A stretch of 64,000 bases of DNA from Actomonas sp051209155 (GTDB taxonomy: Bacteria > Verrucomicrobiota > Verrucomicrobiia > Opitutales > Opitutaceae): assembly GCA_051209155.1 (NCBI GenBank), contig JBPJGB010000002.1; one strand, 5' to 3'. Below the pieces are notes generated by a model. The model saw only the letters and a list, made by a program, of their open reading frames with translations, had not been told where the DNA came from and did not search any database. Positions 53,263-62,849 of the stretch are shown one piece after another. Made by a program: the position numbers and the translations under genes. The number at the start of each line of letters is the position of its first letter. Within the stretch, counting starts at the first letter, position 1.

Positions 53263-55710
53263 TTACTCCTGCGGCTTGAGGTGCAACTTGCGGAGCTCCG
53301 GTGTGAGTTGGCGCAAGGCCTCCTCGCGCAGGTAGTCTTCCGGAAAGGGTTCGCCCACAATGTCGCAGAGGATGAGGAAACGGTGCAGGGTGGGCGGGGT
53401 GACGGTGCGCAGCAGGTATTCATCGACTTCGTCCATGCAGAACTGCACCTGCTCGGTCGCGTAGTCCTCTTCTTTGGCGAGCATGAGCAGGTTGGCCAGG
53501 TTGACGCGGCGATCCCAGATGAGGTCACCGTCGCGGGCGTCCTCGAGATAGGGTAGAATCTGCGCCATGATTTTTTCGAAGGCCGCGCGGTCGCTCATCG
53601 CGACTGCGATCTGAGCGCGGGCCACCAAGCCACCGAGGTCGGACGGGAAGGACTCTGCCAGCGTGGTGCTGATCCCATAGGCGAAGCGCATCTGGCCGGT
53701 TTCGATGAAATACTCGCCCAAGCGGCTGAGCGCGGTGGCGTTGTCCTGCACGTCCACCACTTCGAAGATGACGGCGCCGCTGTCTTCGAAACCTTCGATT
53801 TTGGGCAGGACATGATTGACGGCGCGCAACCAGCGTGGCGGCAACCATTGATGCAGCAGGGCGACGAGGGTGTATTCAGGTTGGGCTGCACCGAGGCGGG
53901 CGTATTCGGCGAGAAAGCCATCCCAGTTGGGCATGATGACGTGGGACAGTTCACGCTGGGTAGCCAAGGCTTCCGCTTCGTCCGGCGAGGTCGCGGCCGA
54001 GATGCGCAAGGCGGCGCCGAAGCCGTCTTCGTTGCCTTGGAAGGGGGAACCGAGACCGCGCACGCTGCCGTAGTAGTAGAGCGCGGGCACCGATTCCGGC
54101 GGGGCGAGCACGACCGAGCGGTAGTCGTCGATGCGCTTCGTGAGCCAATAGGCGAGGTCACGTTCTGTCAGCGCGCGCTGCTCGGCCGTGGTCAGCTGCG
54201 CGATGGCTTGGGGGGTCGTTAGCGGCAATACCCGCAGGAGGCTGGGCAGGAGCGCGATGGCAAGGGCGATGGCGAAGCGGCGGCGGGTGCGGCCGGCCGG
54301 TTGGTTGGCCGCGAGGGCGCAAAGAAGGAGGGCGGCCAGCGCGCCGACCGTCATCCACCAGGCGACCTGTTTCCAGGCGATCACGATGCCGATGATGACC
54401 GGGCCGATGAGCAGCAGCACCGCTTGCGCGCGATCTGGTGAAAGCCTGCGCTGCAGGACCTGCCAGAGGCCGCTGCCCAGGGCGATCAGGATGGGCAGCA
54501 TCAGGGCCCAGAACGACAGGCGCACGCCCTCCTGCTTTAACCAGTCACCAAAGTCGGCCGCGCGTTCGGAGCCGGGGATTGGCGACATCTGCGCGCTCAT
54601 GGCATCGCCGGCGAGAAAGCCCGGTTGGTCGGCCAGGTGCATGGCGACCGGCAGGGCGGCCAGGGCGAGGGCGCCCAGCAGCAATTCGACCCAGCCGTTC
54701 CATTTCAGGGCTTTACGACCTTCCGCCCAGGCGTGGGACAGCCGGGCGAGCAGCAGGCCGAGCCCGAGCCACGAAACGGCGTAGAGAGGGTGCACGGTGC
54801 GCAGCAGCAGGGTCGTGGGGTCGAGCCGGTCCGGCATGTTCTCCACGACCCAGACCAGAACCGTCGCCGCCGCTCCGGTGATGGCCCACCAGCGCCATGG
54901 TAAACGCACCAAGGTTTGGGTGGCCTGATCCTCGCCCTCTTTGGCCGACTGGCGGTTCAGCCACCATGCGGCGAACAAGCCCCCCAACCCGACGCCGCCG
55001 ATCACCGGCGCCAAGCGGTTCGCGTCGAACCACAGACCAAGGGCCGCGAGGAAGCCGGCGATCACGAAGGAGGTGCGCGGCCGCCAACCGGTCGCGCCAA
55101 CCAGGAGGGCCAACAGGCTCCAGACCACACTCACGGTCGCCAAACCTCGATCATTGGGAGATCCGGGATAAAACGCGCTCAACAGCGGAAACGAAATCGC
55201 CAGCAATGGCGCGGCCATGGCCGCGCTGAAGAGTCCGAAACGCCAGGCCACCACCACGACGACACCGACCAGCATCAGCCAGTGCAGCACCGGATCGGCC
55301 CACAACAGCCCGTCTTCGATCGCGGCGCCGAGTGGACGGTCTTCGCCGGCGCGCAGTTTGCCGAGGCCCGCCAGCCACCAGCGGTAGGGCGAGGGCGAAT
55401 AAACCGGCCGGGTGCGGGGAGCGTTGTCGTAGTCCACCTCGCGCAGACGCCATGAGTCGGACGCGGCCATCAACTGGGCCTGGACGATCCATTGAAAACT
55501 CTCGGCGTTGTGGTCCAGCGGCACGAGGTAACGTTTGCCGTCAACGTAGCCCGTGGGGGACTCCTCGTCGTAGGCCGGACGCTCGCCGAACTGACTGGAG
55601 ACCGTCTTGACGTGCTTGACGGCCGCCAGGTCGATCCAGGCGAGCAGAGCCGCCGCCAGCAAAATGAAGGCGAGCCAAACGAGGGAGCGGGGCTGAGAAC
55701 TCGGGGTCAT
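53263..55710 (-). CDS. Polytopic membrane protein, GT-C/oligosaccharyltransferase-like
   Basis: The 815-residue protein starts at the ATG at 55710; an in-frame TTG at 55752 is less likely. It has about a dozen membrane helices up to about residue 500 and a soluble C-terminal domain (about 500-815). The first extracytoplasmic loop contains LDHNAESFQWIVQAQLM and REVDYDNAPRTRPVYSP. This recalls the acidic first loop of STT3/PMT-type GT-C enzymes, where the D...DYDNxP pattern binds metal and the lipid-linked sugar. The C-terminal part has no motif I recognise. It heads the operon with the FG-GAP and TPR genes. A glycosyltransferase role is an inference; transport or scaffold roles remain open. 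Confidence 0.7.
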   Translation of the reverse strand: MTPSSQPRSLVWLAFILLAAALLAWIDLAAVKHVKTVSSQFGERPAYDEESPTGYVDGKRYLVPLDHNAESFQWIVQAQLMAASDSWRLREVDYDNAPRTRPVYSPSPYRWWLAGLGKLRAGEDRPLGAAIEDGLLWADPVLHWLMLVGVVVVVAWRFGLFSAAMAAPLLAISFPLLSAFYPGSPNDRGLATVSVVWSLLALLVGATGWRPRTSFVIAGFLAALGLWFDANRLAPVIGGVGLGGLFAAWWLNRQSAKEGEDQATQTLVRLPWRWWAITGAAATVLVWVVENMPDRLDPTTLLLRTVHPLYAVSWLGLGLLLARLSHAWAEGRKALKWNGWVELLLGALALAALPVAMHLADQPGFLAGDAMSAQMSPIPGSERAADFGDWLKQEGVRLSFWALMLPILIALGSGLWQVLQRRLSPDRAQAVLLLIGPVIIGIVIAWKQVAWWMTVGALAALLLCALAANQPAGRTRRRFAIALAIALLPSLLRVLPLTTPQAIAQLTTAEQRALTERDLAYWLTKRIDDYRSVVLAPPESVPALYYYGSVRGLGSPFQGNEDGFGAALRISAATSPDEAEALATQRELSHVIMPNWDGFLAEYARLGAAQPEYTLVALLHQWLPPRWLRAVNHVLPKIEGFEDSGAVIFEVVDVQDNATALSRLGEYFIETGQMRFAYGISTTLAESFPSDLGGLVARAQIAVAMSDRAAFEKIMAQILPYLEDARDGDLIWDRRVNLANLLMLAKEEDYATEQVQFCMDEVDEYLLRTVTPPTLHRFLILCDIVGEPFPEDYLREEALRQLTPELRKLHLKPQE

Positions 55711-55865
55711 GGCGAAAATCGGAGCGGGGCAGGGAGGGAAACGCTCACTCAAGGTGGGTGTCGGAAACGAGGCAAGCGCAGTCCCGGTCCGGCTGCCAGC
55801 GGGGCTCGTCTACTTTTAGCCTTACCTTGACTCCCCTTGCCGTCGACTCTCCCTTTTTCGCTCCC
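55711..55865. promoter_or_regulatory. Divergent spacer between the GT-C-like operon and the long CRTAC pair
   Basis: About 155 bp must hold promoters in both directions. A TTGACT box lies near 55829 reading rightward, but no matching -10 is seen. The right-hand part is pyrimidine-rich. Nothing else stands out. Confidence 0.3.
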
Positions 55866-58800
55866 ATGCCCCCTGTCGTTGCCCCCAGTTCCCCGATGGA
55901 GTGGATCCTTCCGGGCCGCTTGATTGGTCCTTTGCTCGCGTCCGCCGTGCTCGGTTTGGCCCAGGCGCAGCCCGTCGCCACGCCTTTCAATGCTCGCAGC
56001 GCGCGGAGTGGTGACACGATGTTCACCGAATTGCCCGCCTCGCAGACCGGCATCGTGACGGAAAACAACTACGCCGACCCGCGCATGTGGGGCGACCGTT
56101 ACCAGGAATTTGCGCTGGGTGGCATGGGCACCGGCGTGGCGATCGGGGACTACGACGGTGATGGCCGCCCCGATGTTTTCACGGTCAGCAAGACCGAGTC
56201 CTGCCGCCTCTTTCGTAACCTCGGCAATTGGCGCTTCGAGGACGTCACCGATGCCAGCGGCATCACCGCCGGTTCCGCCCCCAAACCCGGCACCGGCTAC
56301 CTGGGCGGCACCGATGGCAACGGCGCCGATCCCGGCGTCGGCGCTTGGAAACAGGGCGCCACCTTTGCCGACATCGACAACGACGGCGACCTCGACCTCT
56401 ACGTCTGCCGCTGGGGCGTGCCCAACTGGCTCTTCGTCAACCAGGGTGACGGCACCTTTCGCGAGGAAGCCGCCCAACGCGGACTCGCCCTCGTCGACGC
56501 CTCCGGCGTGGGCGCCTTTGCCGACTACGACCGGGACGGCTGGCTCGATGTCTACGTGCAGACCAACATGCTCAATGCCGGCGCCAGTCACGATGGTCAG
56601 CGCGACCACCTCATGCGCAATAACGGCGACGGCACCTTTAGCGATGTGAGCGATGCGGCCGGCATTGCGGGCAACAACCTCGCCCACTCCACCACCTGGT
56701 GGGATTACAACGAGGACGGCTGGCCCGATATCTACGTCGCCAACGATTTCGCGCTGCCGGATCATCTGTATCGAAATAATGGTGACGGCACCTTCACGGA
56801 TGTGATTCACGAGGTCATTCCCACCATGGCCTATTCCGCCATGGGCGCCGACATCGGTGATGTGAACAACGATGGTCGCATCGACTTCCTCGTCGCCGAC
56901 ATGGCGACGACCAGCCACGAAAAGGACCAGCGCGGCATGGCCAGTTCCCGCGAGCTCAGCCGCGAGGACGCCGACAGTCCCACCCTCGCGCCGCAGACCC
57001 TGCGCAATACGCTCTACCTCAACACCGGCATGGCGCACTTCCAGGAAGCGGCCAACCTCGCCGGACTCGCCCGCACCGACTGGACCTGGTCGATCCGCTT
57101 TGAGGATTTCGACAACGACGGTCGGCTCGACCTGCATGTCACCAACGGGATGAATCGTGAATACCAGAACGCGGACCTGCGCGAGAAGATCATCCTGGCC
57201 GAGAACCCCATCGTGCGACTGCGCACGATGAAGGACAGCGCGATGCTGAATGAGGCGAACCTAGCCTATCGCAACCGGGGCGACTTGGACTTCGAAGAAG
57301 TCGGCGCCGACTGGGGGCTCGACCAAGTCGGAGTGTCCTTTGGTGCCGCCACGGGTGACCTCGACGGCGACGGCGACCTCGATATTGTTTACAGCAACTA
57401 CGGCGCGGGCGTTACCGTCCTGCGCAACGACAGTGATACCGGCAATGCGATCCAGTTCGTCCTGCGCGGCACTCAATCCAACCGTGAGGGCGTTGGCGCC
57501 AAGGTCCGCCTTGCGTCGGAAACCGGGCGACAGGCGCGCGAGTTGGTGCTCGTGCGCGGTTATCTCTCGACCAGCGAACCCATCCTGCACTTTGGCCTGG
57601 GCAAAACGGACACGGTGCGCGAGGTCACAATCGAGTGGCCCAGCGGTATCACTCAGCAACTGCCCGAGTTGGCGGCAGGTCACCGCTACGAAATCGTCGA
57701 GCCCACCGAATCCACCTCGCTGCCCGGCCCGCCGGTATCCGCGGCGCCCTCGCTCTTCGCCGAGGTCACGGAGACGGCGGGGCTGAAGTTCACCTCCCGG
57801 GAGGGCGCTTTCCGCGAGAACTCCCGCCAGCCGCTTGTCCCGACCCGCTTTGGCCGGCTAGGTCCGGCCCTGGCGGTTGGCGATCTCAACGGTGATGGCC
57901 TCGACGACCTGGTCATGGGTGGCACCACTGAATCGCCCGCCCGCATCATCGCCGCAACCGGCGAGGGCAAATTCACTTCGGGCTCCATCGCCCAGCTCAC
58001 CGCTCATTCGACGCTCAACGACGGACCGCTCCTGCTGTTCGACGCCGATGGCGACAACGACCTCGATTTGCTCGTCACCCGCGCGACCGACAGCCTGCCG
58101 GCCGGCGATGCCGCCTACCAACCGCTGTTGCTGCTCAACGCGGGCAATGGCGGCCTGAGTCCCGCACCAGCGGGGGTGTTGCCCACCTTGCCGATCAGCG
58201 TGGGCGCCGCCGCCGCGGCGGATTTCGACCGCGACGGTCGTTTGGACTTCTTCCTCGGCGGTCGCGTCCAGCCGGGCGATTACCCGCAGTCGCCGCAGAG
58301 CGCGCTCCTGCGCAATGAAGGTGGTCGCTTTGCCGACGTTTCCGGCGCGCTGGCTAGCATCGGCATGGTCACGTCGGCCCTGTGGACCGATCTGGATGAA
58401 GATGGCTGGCTCGACCTGCTGGTCACGACGGAGTGGGGCCCGGTCCGTGCCTTCCGCAACGACGCTGGCCGCGGCTTCACCGACCAATCCGCCGCGTGGG
58501 GCTTTGCCGCCGCCGGCTCCGGCTGGTGGAGCTCGCTGGTGGCCGGAGACTTCAACGGCGACGGTCGCATGGACTACGTCGCGGGTAATGCCGGTCTGAA
58601 TACACCTTACCCGGCCACTCCGGACGCCCCGGCCGTGCTTTTTCACGGCGACTTTCGCGGGCGTGGGCGTGGCGCCAAGCGCATCATTGAGGCCTATTAC
58701 GAGGACGGCCGCCTGCTGCCGCGCCGCACCAGCAAGGTGCTGGGGGCGGTGATCCCGACCATTCGCCGCCAGTTTCGCAGCAACAATGATTACGCCGCCG

Positions 58801-59507
58801 CGACCCTCGCCGAAATCGTGGGCGAGGACAAACTCGAGGCGGCGGATCGCTTCGTTGCCACGGAGCTGCGCAGCGGCGTTTTCCTCAGTCAGCCGTCGGG
58901 CGGCTGGGCCTTCACCCCGTTGCCCCGCATCGCCCAGATCGCGCCGGCACAGGGCATGATCGTTTTTGATTACGATGGGGACGGTCACGCCGATCTGCTC
59001 ATGATGCAGAACAGTTTTGCGCCCATGCCTTTCGTCGGCCGTTTCGATGGCGGCGTGGGGCAGTTGCTCCGGGGTGATGGCGCGGGCGGATTTGTGCCCG
59101 TGCCGCCGGCCCAAAGCCTCATCGATCTCAAGGGCGACGCCAAGGCGCTCGTGCGGCTTAACCTGGTCGGGGACGGTCTGCCCGGCTTCGTGGCGACGCG
59201 AAACAATGGGGAAACCCTGGCCATGAGGACAGTCGGATCCGTGGCGAAGCTGATGGCGCCGCGTTTGGAAGTGCGGTTGCGCGGCGTCGGTGCGGCGGGC
59301 GCGCGAGTGACCCTCGTGGCGCCGGATGGCACCCGCCAAACCGAGGAGATTCATTTTGGCTCGGGCTACTTCAGCCAGTCCAGCGCCAGTGCGTTCTTCA
59401 CCAAGGTGCCGGGTGCCGGTGGACGGCTGTCCGTGCGCTGGGCCGACGGCACCGTGACCGAACAAGCCGTGCCGGCTGGCGAAACGGTCGTCACCCTGTC
59501 GCCATGA
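55866..59507 (+). CDS. Long CRTAC paralogue: exported FG-GAP protein with two ASPIC/UnbV-type domains
   Basis: The frame opens at 55758, but the ATG at 55866, or the next at 55896, gives a proper signal peptide (LIGPLLASAVLGLAQAQ). The first yields 1,213 residues. The order is the same as in the 37480 gene: ADPRMWG...MGTGVAIGDYDGDGRPDVF, about seven FG-GAP repeats, an ASPIC/UnbV domain (GTQSNREGVGAKV, LHFGLGKTDTVREVTIEWPSG), a second propeller (DLNGDGLDDLVMGG, DADGDNDLDLLV, DFDRDGRLDFFLGG, DLDEDGWLDLLV, DFNGDGRMDY) and a final ASPIC-like domain (ARVTLVAPDGTRQ, LSVRWADGTVTE). A 30-residue insertion (about 140-165, Gly/Asp-rich) is not in the paralogues. Its stop overlaps the next gene by 4 bp. 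Confidence 0.87.
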   Translation: MPPVVAPSSPMEWILPGRLIGPLLASAVLGLAQAQPVATPFNARSARSGDTMFTELPASQTGIVTENNYADPRMWGDRYQEFALGGMGTGVAIGDYDGDGRPDVFTVSKTESCRLFRNLGNWRFEDVTDASGITAGSAPKPGTGYLGGTDGNGADPGVGAWKQGATFADIDNDGDLDLYVCRWGVPNWLFVNQGDGTFREEAAQRGLALVDASGVGAFADYDRDGWLDVYVQTNMLNAGASHDGQRDHLMRNNGDGTFSDVSDAAGIAGNNLAHSTTWWDYNEDGWPDIYVANDFALPDHLYRNNGDGTFTDVIHEVIPTMAYSAMGADIGDVNNDGRIDFLVADMATTSHEKDQRGMASSRELSREDADSPTLAPQTLRNTLYLNTGMAHFQEAANLAGLARTDWTWSIRFEDFDNDGRLDLHVTNGMNREYQNADLREKIILAENPIVRLRTMKDSAMLNEANLAYRNRGDLDFEEVGADWGLDQVGVSFGAATGDLDGDGDLDIVYSNYGAGVTVLRNDSDTGNAIQFVLRGTQSNREGVGAKVRLASETGRQARELVLVRGYLSTSEPILHFGLGKTDTVREVTIEWPSGITQQLPELAAGHRYEIVEPTESTSLPGPPVSAAPSLFAEVTETAGLKFTSREGAFRENSRQPLVPTRFGRLGPALAVGDLNGDGLDDLVMGGTTESPARIIAATGEGKFTSGSIAQLTAHSTLNDGPLLLFDADGDNDLDLLVTRATDSLPAGDAAYQPLLLLNAGNGGLSPAPAGVLPTLPISVGAAAAADFDRDGRLDFFLGGRVQPGDYPQSPQSALLRNEGGRFADVSGALASIGMVTSALWTDLDEDGWLDLLVTTEWGPVRAFRNDAGRGFTDQSAAWGFAAAGSGWWSSLVAGDFNGDGRMDYVAGNAGLNTPYPATPDAPAVLFHGDFRGRGRGAKRIIEAYYEDGRLLPRRTSKVLGAVIPTIRRQFRSNNDYAAATLAEIVGEDKLEAADRFVATELRSGVFLSQPSGGWAFTPLPRIAQIAPAQGMIVFDYDGDGHADLLMMQNSFAPMPFVGRFDGGVGQLLRGDGAGGFVPVPPAQSLIDLKGDAKALVRLNLVGDGLPGFVATRNNGETLAMRTVGSVAKLMAPRLEVRLRGVGAAGARVTLVAPDGTRQTEEIHFGSGYFSQSSASAFFTKVPGAGGRLSVRWADGTVTEQAVPAGETVVTLSP

Positions 59508-62500
59508 AACACGGGCGGCGAACGGGGCGTGCGATTCTCGGGGCGTGGCTGCTCGGCGCCGCCGGTGCGGCGGCTCAGATCGAATCCTTCCCACTCGCCC
59601 CGCGTTCCCAACCGGCGGGAGCGACGCTGTTCAGCGCCGTGCCGACCGAACGCTCCGGCATCCTCACCACGAACCATTACGACGACCCGCGCATGTGGGG
59701 GGAGTTCTACCGTGAGCTGACCTTCGGCGGCATGGGCACGGGGGTCGCCATCGGCGACGTCGACGGCGATGGCCGGCCGGATGTGTTTGTGGTCAGCAAG
59801 ACCGAGACCTCCCGCCTGTTTCGCAACCTGGGTGACTGGCGTTTTGAGGACATCACCGCTCGCGCGGGTCTGCCGGCGGCGGAGCCGTCCGACCGCAAAC
59901 CGTGGGAGCAGGGCGCTTCGTTTGCCGACGTCGACAATGACGGTGACCTCGATCTCTACGTCTGCCGCTACGCCGCGCCCAATCGCCTTTATATCAACCG
60001 CGGTGACGGCACCTTCACCGAAGAGGCCGCCGCGCGCGGACTCGCGGTGGTCGATGGTTCCGGGGTGGGTGCCTTTTGCGACTATGACCGCGATGGTTGG
60101 CTCGATGTCTACGTCATCACCAACATGATGAACTACGTCGACAATCCGGAAGGGCGGCGTGACTACCTGTTTCGCAACAATGGCGACGGCACCTTCACTG
60201 ATGTCACGGTGAAGGCGGGGATCCGGGGCGACACCGCCTGCCACGCCGCCACCTGGTTTGATTTCGACGCCGACGGCTGGCCCGACCTGTGGGTCGACAA
60301 TGACTTTGCCACGCCGGACCGGGTGTATCGAAACAATGGAGACGGAACCTTCGCCGACGCGACCGCGCGGGCGGATCACCAGTCGTTTTACTCCATGGGC
60401 GCCGACTTTGCCGATGTGGACAACAACGGCACCTTTGACCTGTTCGTGGCCGACATGGCGACGACCAGTCACGCCAAGGATCAGCGCAGCATGGCCGGCT
60501 CGCGGGTGCGCGGGCAGAAGATCGATCCCAACTCGCCCGTGCCGCCGCAGCTCATGCGCAACGCGCTGCACCTCAACCTCGGCGACGGGCAATTCCGCGA
60601 AGCGGCCATCCTCGCCGGCCTGCGCGCGACGGACTGGACCTGGTCGGCGCGTTTCGAGGACTTCGACGAGGACGGTCGCGTCGATCTGCACGTGACCAAC
60701 GGCATGAATCGGGAATACCACGGGGCCGATTTGTTGGAGCGGATCATGATCTCCGAAAACCCCGGCGAGCCGATCCGCATCATGCGCGACAGCCCGGTGA
60801 TGGCGGAGCAAAATTTCGCCTTTCGCAACGAAGGGGACCTGCGCTTCGCGCCCGTATCCAAGGACTGGGGACTTGACCACGTGGGGGTGAGCTTCGGCTC
60901 CGCCACCGGCGACCTCGATGGCGACGGCGACCTCGACCTTGTTTACGGCAACTACCAGGCGGCGCCTTCGGTTTGGCGCAACGACAGCAGCGCCGGCCAT
61001 CGCGTGACCCTCTCGTTGCGTGGCACCAAATCGAACCGGACGGGCATCGGTGCAACCGTGGTTTTGCGCACGACCGACGGGGAGCAACGGCGGCAACTCA
61101 TCGCCAATCGCGGTTACCTTTCCGCCAGCCAGCCACTGGTGCACTTCGGGCTCGGGGAAGCGACGCAGATCATCGCCCTGGAGGTGCGTTGGCCGAGTGG
61201 CGCGGTGCAGCGTTTTCAGGACCTCGCGGCGGACCGGCACTATGTGATCACCGAAGCCGCCACGGGTGAAGTGATCTCCCCGCGCGAACGGCCGCTCATG
61301 TGGCGTGATCGCTCGAGCGAAATGGGATTCGCCTTTTCCACTCGCGAAAACGACGTCGAGGAGCCGAGCCGCCAGCCCTTGCTGCCGTTTCGTTTCAACC
61401 GCTCCGGCCCGGACCTCGCGGTGGGTAACTTGAACGGCGATACGCATCCCGACCTGGTGCTGGCGGCGACCTCGAAGGAGCCGGCGCGCATTCTGATCGG
61501 CACGGCGGAGGGCCGGTTCAACTCCATCGCCGCTCCGGCCCTCGAATGGTCCAGCTCGCTCGCGATGGGGCCGATCCTCTTGTTCGACGCCGACGGCGAC
61601 GGATTGGACGACCTGCTCGTCACCCGCACCGGTGCCAATGCGCGGGTGCGCGAAGCGGAATACCAGCCGCGGCTTTATCTCAATCAGGGCGGTTTCAACG
61701 TGGCGCCGGAGGACAGCCTGCCGGAGTTGCCGATCAGTGCGGGAGCGGTGGTCGCGGCGGACTTTGACGGTGATGGCGACCAAGACCTTTTCATCGGCGG
61801 GCGCGTCATGCCCGGCAGCTATCCGGAAAGCCCGCGCAGTGCGCTGCTGCGCAATGACGCGGGCCGTTTCGTCGACGTGACCCCCGATGCGCTGTCGCGC
61901 ACCGGCATGGTGACGGCGGCGCAGGTGGTGGATCTGGACGGCGACGACCGTCTTGACCTGGTGTTGGCAACGGATTGGGGCACCGTGCGCTGGTGGCGCA
62001 ACGAAGGCGGCGGGCACTTCGCCGATGCGACCGAGTCGGCTGGATTTGCGGCGGCGGGGGCGGGCTGGTGGCGTTCGCTGGCAGTGGGAGACTTCAATGG
62101 CGATGGTCGTCCCGATGTGGCCGCCGGAAATGTTGGCTTGAATACAGTCTACAGTCCGGGACCGGCGGTGGCGATCCTGGGCAATTTCAGCGGGCGTCGC
62201 CGTGGCAGCCCGACCTTGGTCGAGGCCTACTACGAGGACGGCGCGTTGTATCCGCGCCGGGAGCGCAAGGATCTCTCCGCGCAGGTGCGGAGCTTGCAGC
62301 GTAAATTCCGCTTCACGGTTGACTATGCGGATAAGCCAATCGAAGCGCTGTTCGACGCCGAAGAACTCGCCGCCGCGCAGCGTTGGGAGGCGACCCAGTT
62401 TCAGAGTGGGGTGTTCTTGAGTCAGGCCGATGGAACGTGGCGCTTCCAAGCATGGCCGCGCATTGCGCAGATCGCCCCGACGATGGCTTTGGCGGCAGGC

Positions 62501-62767
62501 GATCTCGATGGCGACGGGCACCTCGATTTGATTGCCGGGCACAACGACCACAGCCCGGCCGACCTGGTGGGCCCCTTCAGTGGCGGCGTCGGTCAAATCC
62601 TGCGCGGTGATGGTCACGGTGATTTTGAGGCCGTGGATCCGGCAACAAACGGTTTCGTTGTGCGCGGCGCGGTGCGGGCCCTGAAATTGATCGACGTGGA
62701 TGGGGACAAGCGCCCCGAGATTCTGCTCACACGCAGCAACGGCGAGACGCTCTTGTTGGGGCGTTGA
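59504..62767 (+). CDS. Long CRTAC paralogue lacking the C-terminal ASPIC-like domain
   Basis: The 1,087-residue protein starts at an ATG overlapping the previous stop (ATGA), so it is translationally coupled. It has a signal peptide (AILGAWLLGAAGAAAQ), the DDPRMWG...MGTGVAIGDVDGDGRPDVF opening, two propeller regions and the middle ASPIC/UnbV domain (GTKSNRTGIGATV, VHFGLGEATQIIALEVRWPSG). It ends at SNGETLLLGR, exactly where the paralogues at 37480 and 55866 continue into a second ASPIC-like domain of about 100 residues. The following 82 bp do not encode the missing part, so the ending looks settled rather than a fresh frameshift. It probably forms a pair with the preceding product. Confidence 0.87.
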   Translation: MKHGRRTGRAILGAWLLGAAGAAAQIESFPLAPRSQPAGATLFSAVPTERSGILTTNHYDDPRMWGEFYRELTFGGMGTGVAIGDVDGDGRPDVFVVSKTETSRLFRNLGDWRFEDITARAGLPAAEPSDRKPWEQGASFADVDNDGDLDLYVCRYAAPNRLYINRGDGTFTEEAAARGLAVVDGSGVGAFCDYDRDGWLDVYVITNMMNYVDNPEGRRDYLFRNNGDGTFTDVTVKAGIRGDTACHAATWFDFDADGWPDLWVDNDFATPDRVYRNNGDGTFADATARADHQSFYSMGADFADVDNNGTFDLFVADMATTSHAKDQRSMAGSRVRGQKIDPNSPVPPQLMRNALHLNLGDGQFREAAILAGLRATDWTWSARFEDFDEDGRVDLHVTNGMNREYHGADLLERIMISENPGEPIRIMRDSPVMAEQNFAFRNEGDLRFAPVSKDWGLDHVGVSFGSATGDLDGDGDLDLVYGNYQAAPSVWRNDSSAGHRVTLSLRGTKSNRTGIGATVVLRTTDGEQRRQLIANRGYLSASQPLVHFGLGEATQIIALEVRWPSGAVQRFQDLAADRHYVITEAATGEVISPRERPLMWRDRSSEMGFAFSTRENDVEEPSRQPLLPFRFNRSGPDLAVGNLNGDTHPDLVLAATSKEPARILIGTAEGRFNSIAAPALEWSSSLAMGPILLFDADGDGLDDLLVTRTGANARVREAEYQPRLYLNQGGFNVAPEDSLPELPISAGAVVAADFDGDGDQDLFIGGRVMPGSYPESPRSALLRNDAGRFVDVTPDALSRTGMVTAAQVVDLDGDDRLDLVLATDWGTVRWWRNEGGGHFADATESAGFAAAGAGWWRSLAVGDFNGDGRPDVAAGNVGLNTVYSPGPAVAILGNFSGRRRGSPTLVEAYYEDGALYPRRERKDLSAQVRSLQRKFRFTVDYADKPIEALFDAEELAAAQRWEATQFQSGVFLSQADGTWRFQAWPRIAQIAPTMALAAGDLDGDGHLDLIAGHNDHSPADLVGPFSGGVGQILRGDGHGDFEAVDPATNGFVVRGAVRALKLIDVDGDKRPEILLTRSNGETLLLGR

Positions 62768-62849
62768 AGGGCAAGGGGAACAACCCCTCCTCGCGGGTAG
62801 TCCCACCGGGTCATCCGGTCGGTTTGTTTTCCGTCTACCCCGCTCCCCA

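Noticed and set aside
62774..62830. Two short hairpins (AGGGG/CCCCT and ACCGG/CCGGT) followed by a T-rich stretch as a terminator after the last CRTAC gene
   Set aside because: Stems are only 5 bp and the T-tract is broken, so termination is doubtful; read-through into the ankyrin gene is equally possible.
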